Source: Capitulum mitella
Taxonomy: Eukaryota; Arthropoda; Thecostraca; Pollicipedomorpha; Pollicipedidae
Assembly: GCA_030062745.1 (NCBI GenBank)
Contig: CP099850.1
Coordinates: forward strand, 10,545,538 to 10,609,537
Reading direction: 5' to 3'
Length of the DNA stretch: 64,000 nucleotides
Program-made: the position numbers and the translations under genes
Shown: one piece after another, positions 1 to 36,650 of the stretch
Layout of the letters: each line of letters begins with the position of its first letter
Position numbering within the stretch: the first letter of the stretch is position 1
The notes under the pieces: generated by a model
Told to the model about the DNA's origin: nothing
What the model saw: the letters and a program-made list of their open reading frames with translations, nothing else
The model's database searches: none

Positions 1-3000
1 CACTCAGCGTGGTCATCGACACGATCTGGTCCCCGCGGGAAGTAGCGGCGCGCAGCTGCGCCGACTCCACCGCAAATGGCGCGGTCAATTACCGGGTAAA
101 AACCGCACTCACTTGGCCAGATTCCCCCTACTGACGATTCGTTATCGATTTTTCGTTCGTAATTATCATCGATTGCTGACGCACAATGAATTTGGGCTTG
201 TTTTAGCTTTCTTCTTCTCACATTCATCGTAAAAGCATTTCCTTGCTCATCAATTCGGCAGCGGACCTGCTCACCGTTTCTACCATCGATTTCCGCTTTC
301 ATTTGTCCAGTTCCTCGTCGATCATACTATTCATCCCGTCATTTGTGCGTTACGCTCACCTTTTTCTGGCCGTAATGTTTGCGAACGAATTTTTTTGTGA
401 AAAGAAGTAGCGACGTTGATTTATTGCCGCGTTGATGGTACCGGTAACACAACAGAGCTTAAATCGACGAGGCGCGTGCGTTAAACATTTCTCAAGATAA
501 CACCTCGAAAAGTCAGAAAAGTCAGCACTGATCTTCATCTGATTTCACGTTGTTATCAATGAAACCAGATATCTGAAGCTGGTGCTATTTATCCAGCTGT
601 CCGCTAAAGAAGCCTGGTGCATTTCGCGTGGGTCATAGATTGCTTTACTATTTGTGGTCTCCAGTTACAAGCCCTCAAATCCGAGGCTGCTTGCCTCTGT
701 CGCTCTGAATTCATCGCACGCAGTCGCAGTGGCTCGCACGGCTCAGATGTGAATAGTTATAAGGCAGAAAAAACTTTGACCATATGCTGTAAATGGCATA
801 ATGGCATAAATTGCTGGAGTAAACGGAATTATACGCATCTCTTCGCAGAAGTTACGCACAAAACCGTCCTTTAAAACTGGGCCAAATGGCTAAAGAGATG
901 CGTTTCGTCAACGTACTCCTATTGATAAGCGATACGCAATCGGTTAAATAGAATTCGTTTCTTAAGCAATACTTAGCTTGTCTCATACGTTAAAAGCTGC
1001 ACGAGGGTTACATGTGACATCGATTGACATAAAACGCTGTGAATAATGAGGTTGACCGAGCGCTTTCATTATTGTTGATCATACGCACATTGTTTTTTAT
1101 GTATAAATTCATATAATGAATTCGCATATACAAATTCATGTCATTTCAATGAAATATTCAGTCAAGGATAATCATATCGTAATAACCCTGAAATCGCCGA
1201 AATTATTCCATAAAATAATCGTGCTTGCAATTATGCCTTTGATAACCATTAAAAAACGGCAATCGTTCCCGTCGATACGGTTTCAGTAGGCCATTCAGTC
1301 AAGAATGAATTAGAATTGGTAAAATGTTTCACATGACGTACGCATTTGGCATGCAAGACCAATCTGAGTCATTGTGTATTACATGCCAACACTTGTACGC
1401 AAACAAGACTAACAAGAACCAACATTCATTATCGGAGCTCTCCGCTAGACAACGTGCGTCTTGTGTACCGACAGACGTGGGCATTTGACACCAAAAACAA
1501 CCATATTCCTGATCATTTACCCGGGGAGAATGCTGGTTGGATTCTCCCGAACTGGGTGATTTCCACAAAGGTCAAAAAATGCACTAGCCTGCCTTGGCGA
1601 CATTGCTGTTCAGAACCACATTAGCTGCAAAGGCCAGCGGGAGCGCTGCTGAGCCCATTCGCAAAGGGCGATAATCACATGAGGTAAATTAGCGGCCGCT
1701 GGGTAATAGTTCGGCGCCGGAAACACCCCCTAGTCGGACAGGCGGAGGGTCCCCGCCGGCCGCGGCAGCCGGAACAAAGTTCTACAACAAAGAAACTTGT
1801 TTGCTGCAATGGCAAGTAGCGCCCCGATGCGTACTTAAATTGCAATGTCTTTGCAGTCGTAATGGATGTTTGATTTGCTGTTTATCCTTGGTCCACAATC
1901 AAGGCTAAAAACAGGACAAAGGTGCGAACACATTTTTTCAGCATTATCCCATGGTTTCTACACGATACGTTTCAAGTGCTTTGGCTTACGCAGTTCATGT
2001 AGCAAAGGAATGTTTCTAAAAGCCGATACGCTGCACTTCCAGCTCTTAGTAAGCTCGGAAGCTCACACCGCGCATTCACTTGTCTGGACCAATCCGGAAA
2101 TTGGCCGATGTCTTCCGCGCTCTTAGCCTCAAACGTTTTCCGTTGCGAGCGCGAACATGAAACAGCAGTGCGGAGTGGGGAGGAGTGGTGAGGAGTGTTG
2201 TGGAACTGCCAGATCCACCGACGCGCCTTCCGGGCGACAAAGTAAGAGTTGTTCCCGATTTTTCAACGCCTTGTAGCGAACAGCGCTATTCAAAGAAAGG
2301 TCGCGACCAGACTTCACGATTCATATGGCGTCGCCGAGTAAGCAGACGAATATGGCAGCTGCAATCAGCTCACCAACTGACTTGTTATTTGGATTCCCCG
2401 AGTTTGCGCAAGTATGTTTTGAGGAGCGGGTAATAAGCTCACTAGCATTCTCGCTATGGGGGATCGACCAGGGCCAACACGCCATAGTCTCAAATTATAA
2501 TGAAATTCGTCCAGGGGGTAACCTGTGGCGGGGATGTCATATTTTCATTTCTCAGTTACGTCTTACAACCGGTTTTTGCACTAGAGCAATCTGAAATTTT
2601 TAAATATGATGATTTTTGGCCAAATCCCTGGCGATATAATGTGTATGATTCCAGCAACCGATAATCACATTTTCAAGAAGTGAATACCGTTGCGATAAGG
2701 ACGAAGCGCTGCGGTGTTCCGCTATTCGCATTTTCCAAAATTTCTTTCGCTTTTTCTTTGACCTTAAAACCCATTTTCAAGGTCCAATTTTCAGGGTGTG
2801 GCCAGTGATTTCGATTGAAACTGTGAACAGGTAAAATATTCTCCAAAGGGTTCTGATTCGTCTTAAATCGGAAAAGTTTCCACTCTTATGTTTAACACTA
2901 CACATGCTCATATAATTTATGGTATATAAGCTGGAAATATCCTCGTTGGGCATTTCCTTGTCCGTGGCCGGCGGAAAACGGCATATATATTACAAGTATA

Positions 3001-6000
3001 AATGGTTTATGACATGCATGCCAGCTTATGTGATGCTGTTATGAACAAACTTTGAATAGAAATACAGGTGCAAGAAACACTCGGTGTCGTTCGCGACGGA
3101 ATCGACCGCAAACTAGAAAAAATCCAACTTTTCAGTCGATGTCGTCGCAGACTGGGCAGTGAGCAGACGGTGCGGTGAGTCCAATCGTCTTGGGTGCCAA
3201 AATGGACAAAGAAGTACAAAAATGAGAGTATGCTATAAGAATATGTTAGATATGCTTGTCACCATATCATCTTTGGAATATTTTTAATAGACTAATATGG
3301 TGACTGTATTTGGGACCGTAGCTTGAGACCGGTGGCCATTTGTTTAAAAAAATACTGTGGGCAACACAGATTAAGCTGTGGGCAATTTCTGACTAAGTAT
3401 GGTGTTAAATGTTTTCCACGGCATGCGGAAATACCTGAAGTGGCCTTCTGTGTCGTTTCCTAACTCTCTCACCAAGGAAGCCAATTTTCCGTCCTCTTCC
3501 CGGTCGAGAACGGCGTCTTTGGCGCTGCTGATGTGTTTGGACACACCCTTTAGGTTTTTCAGAAAGCGGGAAAGTGGCAGCGCGCGGTGCTGCCAAGTTT
3601 TCAGTACCTTTTTCACGTCTTTTGGATTTTGTTGATGTGTTTGATCACATTTTGGACAAATATTAATTTCGGGTGGAGTCAGATCAATGACCTAGGTCCG
3701 GTTAAAAGGATCCATGTCAAAAACAGTTTAAACTGCCATAATATTAACAGTTTTAAAGACATAAAATTGTGTTTTGGTATATGACCTTATGTTGCCAATG
3801 GCCTTGAACTGCATGTCTTGGAATTTCCCGAAAAGGTTAGGTCAGTGAACCAAGGTCAAGGAAAGGTTTACCCGTTTTCTGCATTTCTTATTCTTTCAAA
3901 AACGGCATTTGGGGAGTAGAAAGTTATAGCATTAGCACAGCATTATGAGCATAAATGACAAAGAACGCATACCTCAGTCCGTGCACCGGAGGTTAGGCCG
4001 AGGTCGAATATACTTTCCGTTTTTGTTCATCTCGCTTCTGAGTCGACAAGAAGCATTTTGGGAAAACTTTTTTTTAGTCTTACGACATGAATCGCTTTTC
4101 AACCCCAAATAGCCCTGATGTGTATCACTTATCGCACTCTAAGGGGTCAAAGTCACTTGAAGTCATTGAAGGTCACCTCGATTCAAGGACCGACTTGAGC
4201 CTAGGAGGTTTGCTTAGGAAGTTGAAAAGGCACGTAAAATATTTTTTTTATTCAATATTTTCGCATATTTTGGCCTATAACTATAGAAATTACCGGGTGG
4301 TGGTGTGCGCTCCAAGCCCCGCACCTTACAAAGGATATGTGTCAAATACAGTACCGTCGTGTCTCCTTGCAAATTATGCCTGTAACTATGCTTTGTGCAA
4401 CAAGGAAGGCAGTATGCTGCTTGTCTCTTCCTCTGCTAGTGCAGCTGGGCTGACAGGGTGAGACAGCAGGCAGACTTCACCTGCTAATGCATGGTGCGGG
4501 CGGAAGAGCACGTTGTAAAACTACAAACTCTTATTTGCAAATGACAGTGAGATTTGCGATTTAACTGACTTGTTTTGCATGATGTAAGCTCTACTTTTAC
4601 GGCGTTTTTTCCTACTGTTACGGTTCGCGAGTTGGAAGGCTGGTAGGTGTTCAGACACCCCCTGGTACGGGAAAGATGGATATGACGACTAGTGCGGGGC
4701 GGGTTAAAAGAAGCACAAAATCTTCCCAACCGGCCCAATCGACAGTTATAAGAATCCCGCACCTCAAAGCAGAAGTCAATAAACGAAACTGCGGGACATG
4801 ATCAGCTGAACGCAGTTAGCAGACCGCATTTTCAGTCAAGTCCGTCGAGGTGTCACGTCATCGAAATCTGGTTGGCGTCATTCCTTTCTTCAGTCGAGTC
4901 CGCGTCGGTCGAGACCGCGACGGATCACCGTTCGTGTGAACTGAGCTTTAACGCTTTACCGTCCCCGCCACGCATTACCCCATGGCTTGTGATGTGGGCC
5001 AAGGCCATGCGGTTGGCCATCTATTGTTCAAAAAAAAGAAACTGCATCTTCGCAGCAGGCGACAGCTGACTATAAATATAATGAATTACGAAATTTATGG
5101 CATATACATGGAAGAAAACAATGATCTTGGGTGTGCCCAACTGCTTTCGCCGGTCGTTCATACTACTTTTTGCCGGTTCAGGCCAGAAATTCCCGAGAAG
5201 GTTGTTTTCGGTAAAAACACCGAGAATTTGAAGTACTATTTGCAACAATGAAAAAACTAAAAAGGGAACTTTTCTTGATTTAAGGCAAAAGAGTTTTCTT
5301 TGGAGAACATTTCACCTGTGAAAGGTTTTAGTCGGAATCACTGGCCAGAACTTCAGAATCTGAAAAAATTTTCTTATCTCTGAATCGAAAACTGGCTCCA
5401 AGTTCAAATGAAAGTAAAAGATATTCTGAAAAATGCGAACTGCAAAAAGATGCAACATTTTATTCTCATCACAACGATACCCAAACTCTGAAATCGTGTC
5501 CCTTGGTTACTGAAATAATACACATTATTTCACCAAGGGCGTGGACAAAAATCATCACATCTCAAGTTTTCGAATCGATCTAGTACAAAAACCGCTATTG
5601 CGACCGAGTTAAAAAGTGAAAAATGAAATCTCAGCCACAGATTACCTACGGGACCAAATTTAGCAAGAATTTCAGACTATGGTGTCCTAATTTTGGCACG
5701 TGACTGGTTGATTTGTCCTGGAACGCCCCATGGTTTTATCATTAAAAAAAAGTAAATGACAACGAAGCCAAGATCAAGGTTAAAACCATGAGGCTATATT
5801 GTATAGCAAACTAAGTGTTTTGCGTTATTCCGTCTTACTATTTCTTTATGCATTGGTGTTACCCACGGTCATAATTTTTTCGGAGTGTAAAAGGACTACA
5901 TTCCGGTTATTTTTCTTATATTTCCAGGCCTACTGAGGTCTCTGTTTTGCATGAAAAATGCAAAAACATATATCAGGTCAGGAAAAAATATGTGGAAAAA

Positions 6001-7160
6001 ACGATAGGCAAAAACGCTTGTGTAAACTGAGCTTCACCCCGACCGTGTCCAGCCTCAGCGTATCACGCGTGATGTTGACCTCGGACGCCAGCGAGGGCTG
6101 CGTGGGGTCACGTGACTCGTCCTGCCTGGCCGACCTTTGGGGACAGCGCGATCCACCGGGCCCGGGTACGGTCAAGGCCAGTTGAGGGTCAGCGGGCCAC
6201 GAGACGGCTGTGTTGTCTGAAGCTTTTGTGTTGCGAGTAGCACGTGAGTTCAAGGATGTGTCAGCACCGCTAGGGGAAGCAAACAAGATAAGTCTTACGT
6301 TGAGATGCCTTGTGTAATGTTATGGTCATTTTCCTGAGCGTTTCTGCATTGTTCTTTACACTGTTCCAGACCACCATGTCGACTTTTACAGAGGTTGCAA
6401 AATCGGAGTCCGAACAGGACGCTATGGAGCCAGCGTCGTTTTGCTTCTTTTCGTTCTTCCAGGCGCAAAAATGAATCTGGGAGAATTCAAAAAAATGAAA
6501 AGAAAAGTTAAAAACACACCGTCGTTTAAAAAATAAAAATCCTGTCGTGTTGCAGATATCAGGCAAGCCTACCATGCTACAAAATGAAATGAAATGTGAA
6601 AAAGAGACGCTAATTCGAGCAACACGTGCGTGAGTGCGAGGAGATTCTTCTGACAGTAGCGAGCGAGCCTAAGAGATCTGGACGGAGCGCGAGCAAACCC
6701 GGCCAACACCGCCTGTCAACCCGAAGCCTGCGCTGATGTCAGGCTGGCACGGCCCCGCCCGATAGGGCATGGCATGTCCGCAGCCCCCCTGCCCGACCTC
6801 CTCCTGGGGGGGGGCTCTGTCGGGGGTCCGGGGAGGAAGACGTCTGGCCCGACCGCCACTCCTGGGGACGGCGCGGGACTGATGTCCGACTCCCCAGGGC
6901 CGGGGTACCAGGGCCGGAGCGGCTTTTCCATTCGTCGGGATTGGAACTGCCTCCCCCGGGAGCTGGTGGCAGAGCCGAGGTCGCCATACAACGGCGGCGG
7001 CCGCTGTTTTCCGGACGAATCACAACGTCCTTTGTGGAGATGTCATCGGCTACTCAGACAATGGCATGATCCGTCTAGGATTAGCCTATTGTCCTGATGA
7101 CAATGGAAGCAAACAGTAGCTAAACAGACATCTTTCAAGTATTCCAGAAAACGTTTTAAA
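1..7160. other. Intergenic DNA downstream of gene A, no gene recognised
   Basis: No reading frame here resembles a known protein, and the open frames are short and lie on both strands. The stretch is moderately AT-rich with a short GC-rich patch near 1690-1780 and another at 6690-7020. Part of it (about 3690-4230) looks like a decayed copy of the GGTCA-rich transposon family described at 29296-30513. A further exon of gene A could lie here if the donor-like site at the end of its exon 6 is used, but I could not identify one. Confidence 0.5.
3690..4230. repeat. Decayed GGTCA-rich transposon relic
   Basis: The segment carries the same ordered landmarks as the interior of the TTAA elements: GACCTAGGTC followed closely by a run like ATGTCAAAAA, then a TTCCCGAAAAGGTTAGGTCA block, and near 4150 GGTCAAAGTCACTTGAAGTCA followed by GGTCACC. 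These match blocks near 29457-29640 and 61770-61815 in spirit rather than exactly. No clear terminal repeats remain, so the boundaries are approximate. Confidence 0.35.
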
Positions 7161-7168
7161 TACTTCCG

Positions 7169-7227
7169 TATATATATATTAATATATATATATATATATT
7201 GGTATTTAAGTAGATAATCATCCTTTC

Positions 7228-7286
<59 letters not shown>
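7169..7286. repeat. (TA)n microsatellite, duplicated with flanking unique block
   Basis: Two TA tracts (about 7169-7199 and 7230-7286) are each followed by the same unique block, TTGGTATTTAAGTAGATAATC, differing only further downstream. The arrangement indicates a local tandem duplication of the TA tract plus flank with a period of roughly 85-87 bp. Reading frames rich in Ile-Tyr across it are artefacts. Confidence 0.85.
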
Positions 7287-7288
<2 letters not shown>

Positions 7289-7719
7289 TATTTAAGTAGA
7301 TAATCATCTTTTCTTTGGCTCGCCAAAGGAACTGTTTCACTGTCAGTGAGATGTGGGAGTTTGACGCTTTTTGCCGGCAAAGCCGTGACCGTGCCACATC
7401 ACCCACCCATATCCGACCAGTCTGCCTGCAAGCCGTGAAACACACGGACCGGACCGCGTCCATCAACCCTTCCCCCACTCAGTGACGTCAGAGGCTGTTG
7501 TCGGAGCCCCCGCCGGGACTGCTGGTGCAGGGTGACCGCCCGGAGCGTGGCCAAAGCGGTCTGCCTCGCCCCGGTTACTGAAACACCGCTGCAGTCCGTC
7601 TAGCCGCGCCCACCGGACACACGGGCTTTCCGGGCCGTTTCTGGACGATCAGTGGCGCGGAACGCCTAACTTGGGCTGTTTGGCTAAATCACCGACTACT
7701 CGTTTGAGTCAGCTTCGCT

Positions 7720-8268
7720 TTGTTCATTACTGCTGCATCGCATGCAGTCCTCTCTGCTATCGGTGCTCTGTTTGACGCCGTTTTCATCGGCATCCGGCTA
7801 GCCAATTTCACTCGGTACACGACTTCATTTAAGCTCCTTTTCGGTTTCTTTCTTTCGTTCGCTTTGCCTCATTTCGCCCGTCTCGCCGGGCTTACCAGCG
7901 TTTTCCTCTGTCTCGATTCGTTGCGTTCCTCGGGGCAGCCGACTGGCACCGCTTCATTTCCCCAACTCCTGAGCCGTCTCCGAGATCAATGGCGCCTCAG
8001 CCACTTGATCAAAGAGGTGGCACCATTGTTACCATTGGCCGGTGGGCCTTTTGCTCGGCGCTCAATTGACGTCACAGGAATTAATCTTCGCTGCCGCGCC
8101 GCCGGGCTCCGTTGTCCACCTTTCTTTTCAAGCGGCGGCGAGGGCGAGCTGCTCAGACAGGTCAAAGCGCAAGCTGTCCAGCGTGATGGATTTTCAGAGA
8201 TGGTAGAGATGTGGGCACTATATGGAGCGCTTGCGCTCTCAACCTCATACTATACACCGTTTAGATAG
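7720..8268 (+). other. Unassigned 182-codon open frame
   Basis: This is one of the longer open frames outside repeats. The predicted peptide starts with a hydrophobic stretch (about residues 10-60) and matches no family I recognise. The DNA also carries a TGACGTCA site near 8068 and a CCATTGTTACCATTGGCC stretch, which read more like regulatory or conserved non-coding DNA. I see no convincing splice or polyadenylation context. It may be chance openness in a GC-balanced stretch. Confidence 0.15.
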
Positions 8269-8650
8269 GGACACAGTACCCGTGCCACAGAGTTTACCAA
8301 AACGAACTTGATTCGCGTTTGTCCAGCTCTCTGCCTATAACCCATGGAAACTTACAAGCGACAATGATATTGAAGAGCGTTGTGTAAGAGCAGAATGTCA
8401 TGCATGTACGCCTGCTTCAGATACACAGGCCAATTAGCAATTGGTGAACTGACGTGTTTCACACACGCATTAAAGTGACCACGTTTTGCTCTTGTGCACA
8501 TCAAAAGCGTTTACGTGAATACAAATGAGATAAAAAGGTCATTTTAAAAATATTCAGTACTTCTCAAGGGCAGGCTGAGTCAACTACTTCGGGAAGAGTC
8601 AAAACTGCTTCGGAGGAGATTGCAGGATGAGTACGGCGCTTAACAGGAAT

Positions 8651-9000
8651 AATGCGATAGATGCCGTGTTATGATATGATATGATACGATATGCATGAAA
8701 GCTTACTGTTCAAACTGGGAAAAGCGCCTATTTTTACCATAAAAACCTCCTTAAAGGAAAGCATGAAAAACTTCTTAGGATCAATGCGATAGATACTGTG
8801 TTAAATACATGAATGTCTACTGCTCAAACTGGAAAAATGCGCAAAGTTCTGCCAACCATAAAAATCTCCTTCAGGAAAATCTTCTTGGGGGTAATGCGAT
8901 AGGCACTGTGTTAAAAAGCATGCATGTCTTCTGCTCAAACTGGGAAAATGTGCGAACTTTTACGTACCATAAAAATGTTAGGGGAAACCTAAGCCGTGTT
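8651..9000. repeat. Degenerate 3-copy tandem repeat, about 111-114 bp unit
   Basis: Three related units contain AATGCGATAG (8651, 8783, 8893) followed by a GTGTT block, a CATGxATGTCT block (8695, 8809, 8920), CTCAAACTGG and ACCATAAAAA. The last two units are 111 bp apart, so an 84-codon frame (8809-9063, plus strand) stays open across them and shows an in-frame repeated CSNWxN...HKN pattern. I regard the frame as a by-product of the repeat period. Confidence 0.7.
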
Positions 9001-9188
9001 CGCCTTCACCCTTTGTTATCTACCTCTGACGGTGCCCGAAAAAAGGCGTCCAGATCTAAATAATAATCAAGTGACTGCAGCGACTGCAAGACGTCACTGC
9101 GAACAAATCCTCTAACAGTAAAAGTAGAAACAAAGTGTGTCTAATCAAAGAAGGCTTCAGGTATGACAGACAGTATGAGTGAGCCTCT

Positions 9189-9650
9189 TCATTGAGCACA
9201 AAGTTGTCCCCGTGGTTTTGTTGCTCGACTCATACCTGGTGTGTGCCAGGCACCGAGGGTTTGATACAAAGAGCCAGCGTTCTTTGACCCAAAACAGAAA
9301 GGGCCACCCAGATCACAGGGCAGCCGCGTCGTGGCTTTGACGACACGTAAAAGATCCCTCAACATTACCCGGTCCGTCACCTGGAGCAAAACTACTCCAT
9401 ACTTTGGTTCCCTTGGGCGGCGGGGTCTGGGTCTGCACAACAAGCTCTGATTAGTGTGGACTCTGATCCCATCGTCGTTCATTTCATAAATGTTCGGTTT
9501 ATATTTAGTAAAAGTCAGTCTGCGCGTCCAGACAGAATAGTTAACGAAGCAGGGATCACAAGAAACGAACGGCGGAGAGTTGTCAAACTTAGACAACGTA
9601 TAGTTTAACCCGTCCCCGACTGGGGGGGGGGGGCAGTTGACTGCCCCCAC
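9189..9650 (-). other. Unassigned 153-codon open frame starting inside a transposon end
   Basis: The frame begins in the left terminal G/C tract of the TTAA element at 9609-9885 and runs 460 bp through flanking DNA. I recognise no domain. The first 14 codons are transposon sequence with a proline run, so any real exon would need to begin downstream of that. It holds a CACGTAAAAGATCCC block (plus strand, near 9345) that looks like part of a dispersed repeat. Probably not a gene. Confidence 0.15.
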
Positions 9651-9885
9651 AGGTTTTTCTGGGGGGCAGTCAACTGCCCCCCCCCAGACAACATTATAGG
9701 GCGTAAATTGGCTTAGATATTATCTAAAACTAAAAATGAGACCAGTTTCGAGCTCTACTCGTCACAGGCTTTCCAACAGCGTGCTTATTTTTATCGTGCG
9801 ACCAATCATTCGTGAGTTAGGGGGGCCGCGAACTGCCCCCCCCCCAATCTCCCATGTTCGAAACGGACCGACGGTCGTGCGCGGG
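9609..9885. mobile_element. Internally deleted piggyBac-like TTAA element (277 bp)
   Basis: The element is flanked by TTAA at 9605-9608 and 9886-9889. It begins CCCGTCCCCGACTGG and ends GGTCGTGCGCGGG, an imperfect inverted pair, with the CCC...GGG ends and TTAA target typical of piggyBac-type elements. Its left 45 bp and right about 190 bp match the ends of the 1.2-kb copy at 29296-30513, so it is a deletion derivative. Both ends carry G-run/C-run stem-loops built on GGGGCAGT...ACTGCCCC. No transposase is present. Confidence 0.8.
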
Positions 9886-9889
9886 TTAA

Positions 9890-10454
9890 ATCACTTGATT
9901 GGAATTACGGTTTTGCTCGGCAAACGTTTTTCATAGAGCAAAATCGATAAACAAGTCAAAAAAATTTGAATTCACCACCTGCATAGGCGTCATCTAACTG
10001 AAGTATGTTTTGACATGTGGTATGACGACTTCAGAAGCTAATCGAAGGGCTCCGCGCTGATCAGGTGGGCAGTTTTTACAACTTTGATGCTTGATTGGTG
10101 TCAGCGAATGGCCGACAGCATTGATTATTTGACCTGACATGCACCCTGTATCGCGTTGTCTGCAGCATTGTCAATGCACAGCGGCTGCTTCGGGTGTCAG
10201 CGAATTTGTCAAACAAACTTCATTGACATCCTCCTTTAACTTTAGAAGCTAGGTAAATTGGCCCAAATTATGTAAACATTCAAATGCCACAGTTTAATTG
10301 GGGAATCATGAAAAAACAAACCTGGGAATATAATCATTTGGCATGTCGCCATGACATTTGTCACGTAGACTGCAGGAAAACCATGTAAACAAGAAAAGAA
10401 AAACACAATTCTGAAAGAACAGTACAACAATAGCGCAATGTACAAGGGTTCACA
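9890..10454. other. Gene A 3' flank, nothing recognised
   Basis: Non-coding sequence immediately downstream of gene A. On the gene's strand the first 80 bases past the AATAAA are T- and GT-rich (for example TATTGTTGTACTGTT), which suits a cleavage and polyadenylation downstream element. No other feature seen. Confidence 0.4.
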
Positions 10455-10458
10455 TTTA

Positions 10459-10460
<2 letters not shown>
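10455..10460 (-). terminator. Candidate polyadenylation signal AATAAA of gene A
   Basis: On the minus strand AATAAA overlaps the TAA stop (10459-10461) that ends the reading frame of exon 6 when it is not spliced at 10665. A GT/T-rich stretch follows within 20-50 bases. If used, the 3' UTR would be only about 20-30 nt. This supports exon 6 being terminal but does not prove it. Confidence 0.45.
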
Positions 10461-34860
<24,400 letters not shown>

Positions 34861-35089
34861 TCACTCCGCGAAAAAAACATGGGGAGAATGGAGGTTTTAG
34901 CTATAACTGCCTAATCCTTCCGTCAGCCTTAATCCTGACTAACTGCCCTGAGAAGTACGGCCAACTTCACAATACCAGCCAGGAGAGAAGTAGTCTTGAA
35001 CCAGTCTGCTGAGAGCCAAGCCAAACATGGTTTCCCAGCAGGGAATGCGACATCACTGGCTCCTTATTCCCAACGCAGAAAGGCGAGCG

Positions 35090-35500
35090 TCAGCTGAGCC
35101 CAGTGTTAACCTAACGGCAGCCTCAGAAGCCGGACGGCGATCCCCAAACGCCGTGCTTCGTCGCGGGAACCGGACGACCGCTGGTTGTGGGACAACGGCC
35201 AATCGAGCCCGACCGGCCGGCGGGCCGCCGCGCTTCCACGAAACGATTCCTTTATCAGGCGGCAGGCCAGCCGGCCGGAACTTTACGGCGCACAGAGCCG
35301 CCGTCGCCGGCGACGAGCGGCGGACACGACGCCGTCGCCGGCGACGGGGCGGTCTTCACGCGTCACTGAGTGGCGAGCTAGCGGGAACGGGCCCGGAACA
35401 GAAGTGGAATGAGCGCAGATTAAGCAGAAACGGTCCCGACTTACGGCGGAGGGGACGGTGAGAGGGCTCTCTCGAGAGGTCGGCGAATCACGCTCGGCCG
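35090..35500. other. CpG-rich island 5' of gene A exon 1
   Basis: A CpG-rich stretch 320-730 bp upstream of exon 1 on the gene's strand. Its position makes it a candidate promoter or first non-coding exon region of gene A. Overlapping frames on both strands reflect composition. No TATA or initiator could be assigned confidently. Confidence 0.3.
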
Positions 35501-35739
35501 CCGGCCAGAGACGTAGATTTGAACTGCTCCCTCGGGTTTATAATACAGCATGAAACAAAAATATCGCGATCATTCCAGTCTGAATAACGAATGGGTGGAG
35601 AACGAGAACTAGACTGGTGTACAGTAACCGCACTGTGTCTTCAGATAAAAAGACCAAGCAGCTGCACACTTCACAAAATGAAATTTTTAATGGCTGGCTG
35701 AGGGAAAAGAAGAGTAACTTGGATGAAATGACGCAGAGG

Positions 35740-35970
35740 CAAAATCAGTTAGTTCCATTCCTTGGGAGGACCGAAAGGCCCCTTTGGGGAGGTCTTGGAG
35801 ATCCGATCAGAAAGGCCCTGGAGGTCCGTTAGGGGAAGTTTATCAGAGGCCCTTTTGAGGTGGTTTCGGAAGGCTGATGAAGAAACGCATCGGAAATCCT
35901 GCTCGTGACGTCTTAGAAGCCCCTTTTGGAGGGTCTGGGAGGACCTGTTTACATAAAAAGGGTTTAGGAA
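35740..35970. repeat. Degenerate G-rich repeat (GGGGAGGTC-type words)
   Basis: Recurring words such as CCTTTTGGAGGGTCTGGGAGGACC, CCCTTTTGAGGTGG and CCCTTTGGGGAGGTCTTGG at irregular spacing of 30-60 bp. The same kind of sequence, in the opposite sense, occurs at 41420-41800, so it is a dispersed, poorly conserved repeat. Confidence 0.5.
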
Positions 35971-36597
35971 GGGCTTAAGTTACGCGGTCGTATCAACCCC
36001 ATAAATCAGTCCTCCTTCAGAGAAAGACCCTCGTGGCTTCTCCTGTCTTGCAAAAAAAGAAAAAAAAACGGTTACGTCAGCTTGGATTCGTTACTTTGTG
36101 TTATCTTTAGCACGTTGTGCTATATTTCCGTGTCACCATTATATCTGTCATTATTTCTAATGTCTTTTACAAAAATTAAAATGTTGCAGTGTTTAAAGTA
36201 AAGCGATAAAATGAGAGTCAGAACGACTGACCTGTAACACTGATACGTACTAATGACCTGTACTGCTCTGCAGTACTTGGCAAGAAATACGACAGCTCAA
36301 CGTCATGTTTATTAGATGGGTCACCAAATTAGAAATTGAAGGAGGGATGCACGAGTCCACTATGTTGTCAAAATCATATCTGGCGTTTTTTTCTGACATA
36401 TATTGGTATATCCTTAGGATAATTCCTTTTTGTGTTCGAGGTTTGAGGAAAATGACAGTGCAGTAAGTGCCGAATACGTCTGACCACAGTATAGCACAGC
36501 CTCACGGACATGTCAAGTAACAGTATGGCATAAGCTCAAGGACAAGTCAAGTAACGTGGTGGAAGCTATAACCGCCCATAGATCGTACTGATAAAAA

Positions 36598-36650
36598 ACT
36601 TAAGGTTAACTTAAGGAAAACTTACTTAAGGAAAAACTTAAGGATTAACA
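36598..36650. repeat. Short CTTAAGG tandem repeat
   Basis: ACTTAAGG recurs with spacers GTTA, AAAACTTA, AAAA and ATTA within about 50 bp. Likely simple replication slippage. Confidence 0.6.

Noticed and set aside
6774..7097. Plus-strand frame with a WNCLPRELV motif resembling the C-terminal tail of non-LTR retrotransposon reverse transcriptases
   Set aside because: Only about ten residues match. No reverse transcriptase motifs lie upstream and the rest is low-complexity Gly/Pro.
9361..9385. ATTACCCGGTCCGTCACC as a left end matching the GTGACGGACCGGG-TTAA right end at 49668-49684
   Set aside because: The target would be TTAC rather than TTAA, no partner end lies nearby and no family interior follows it.
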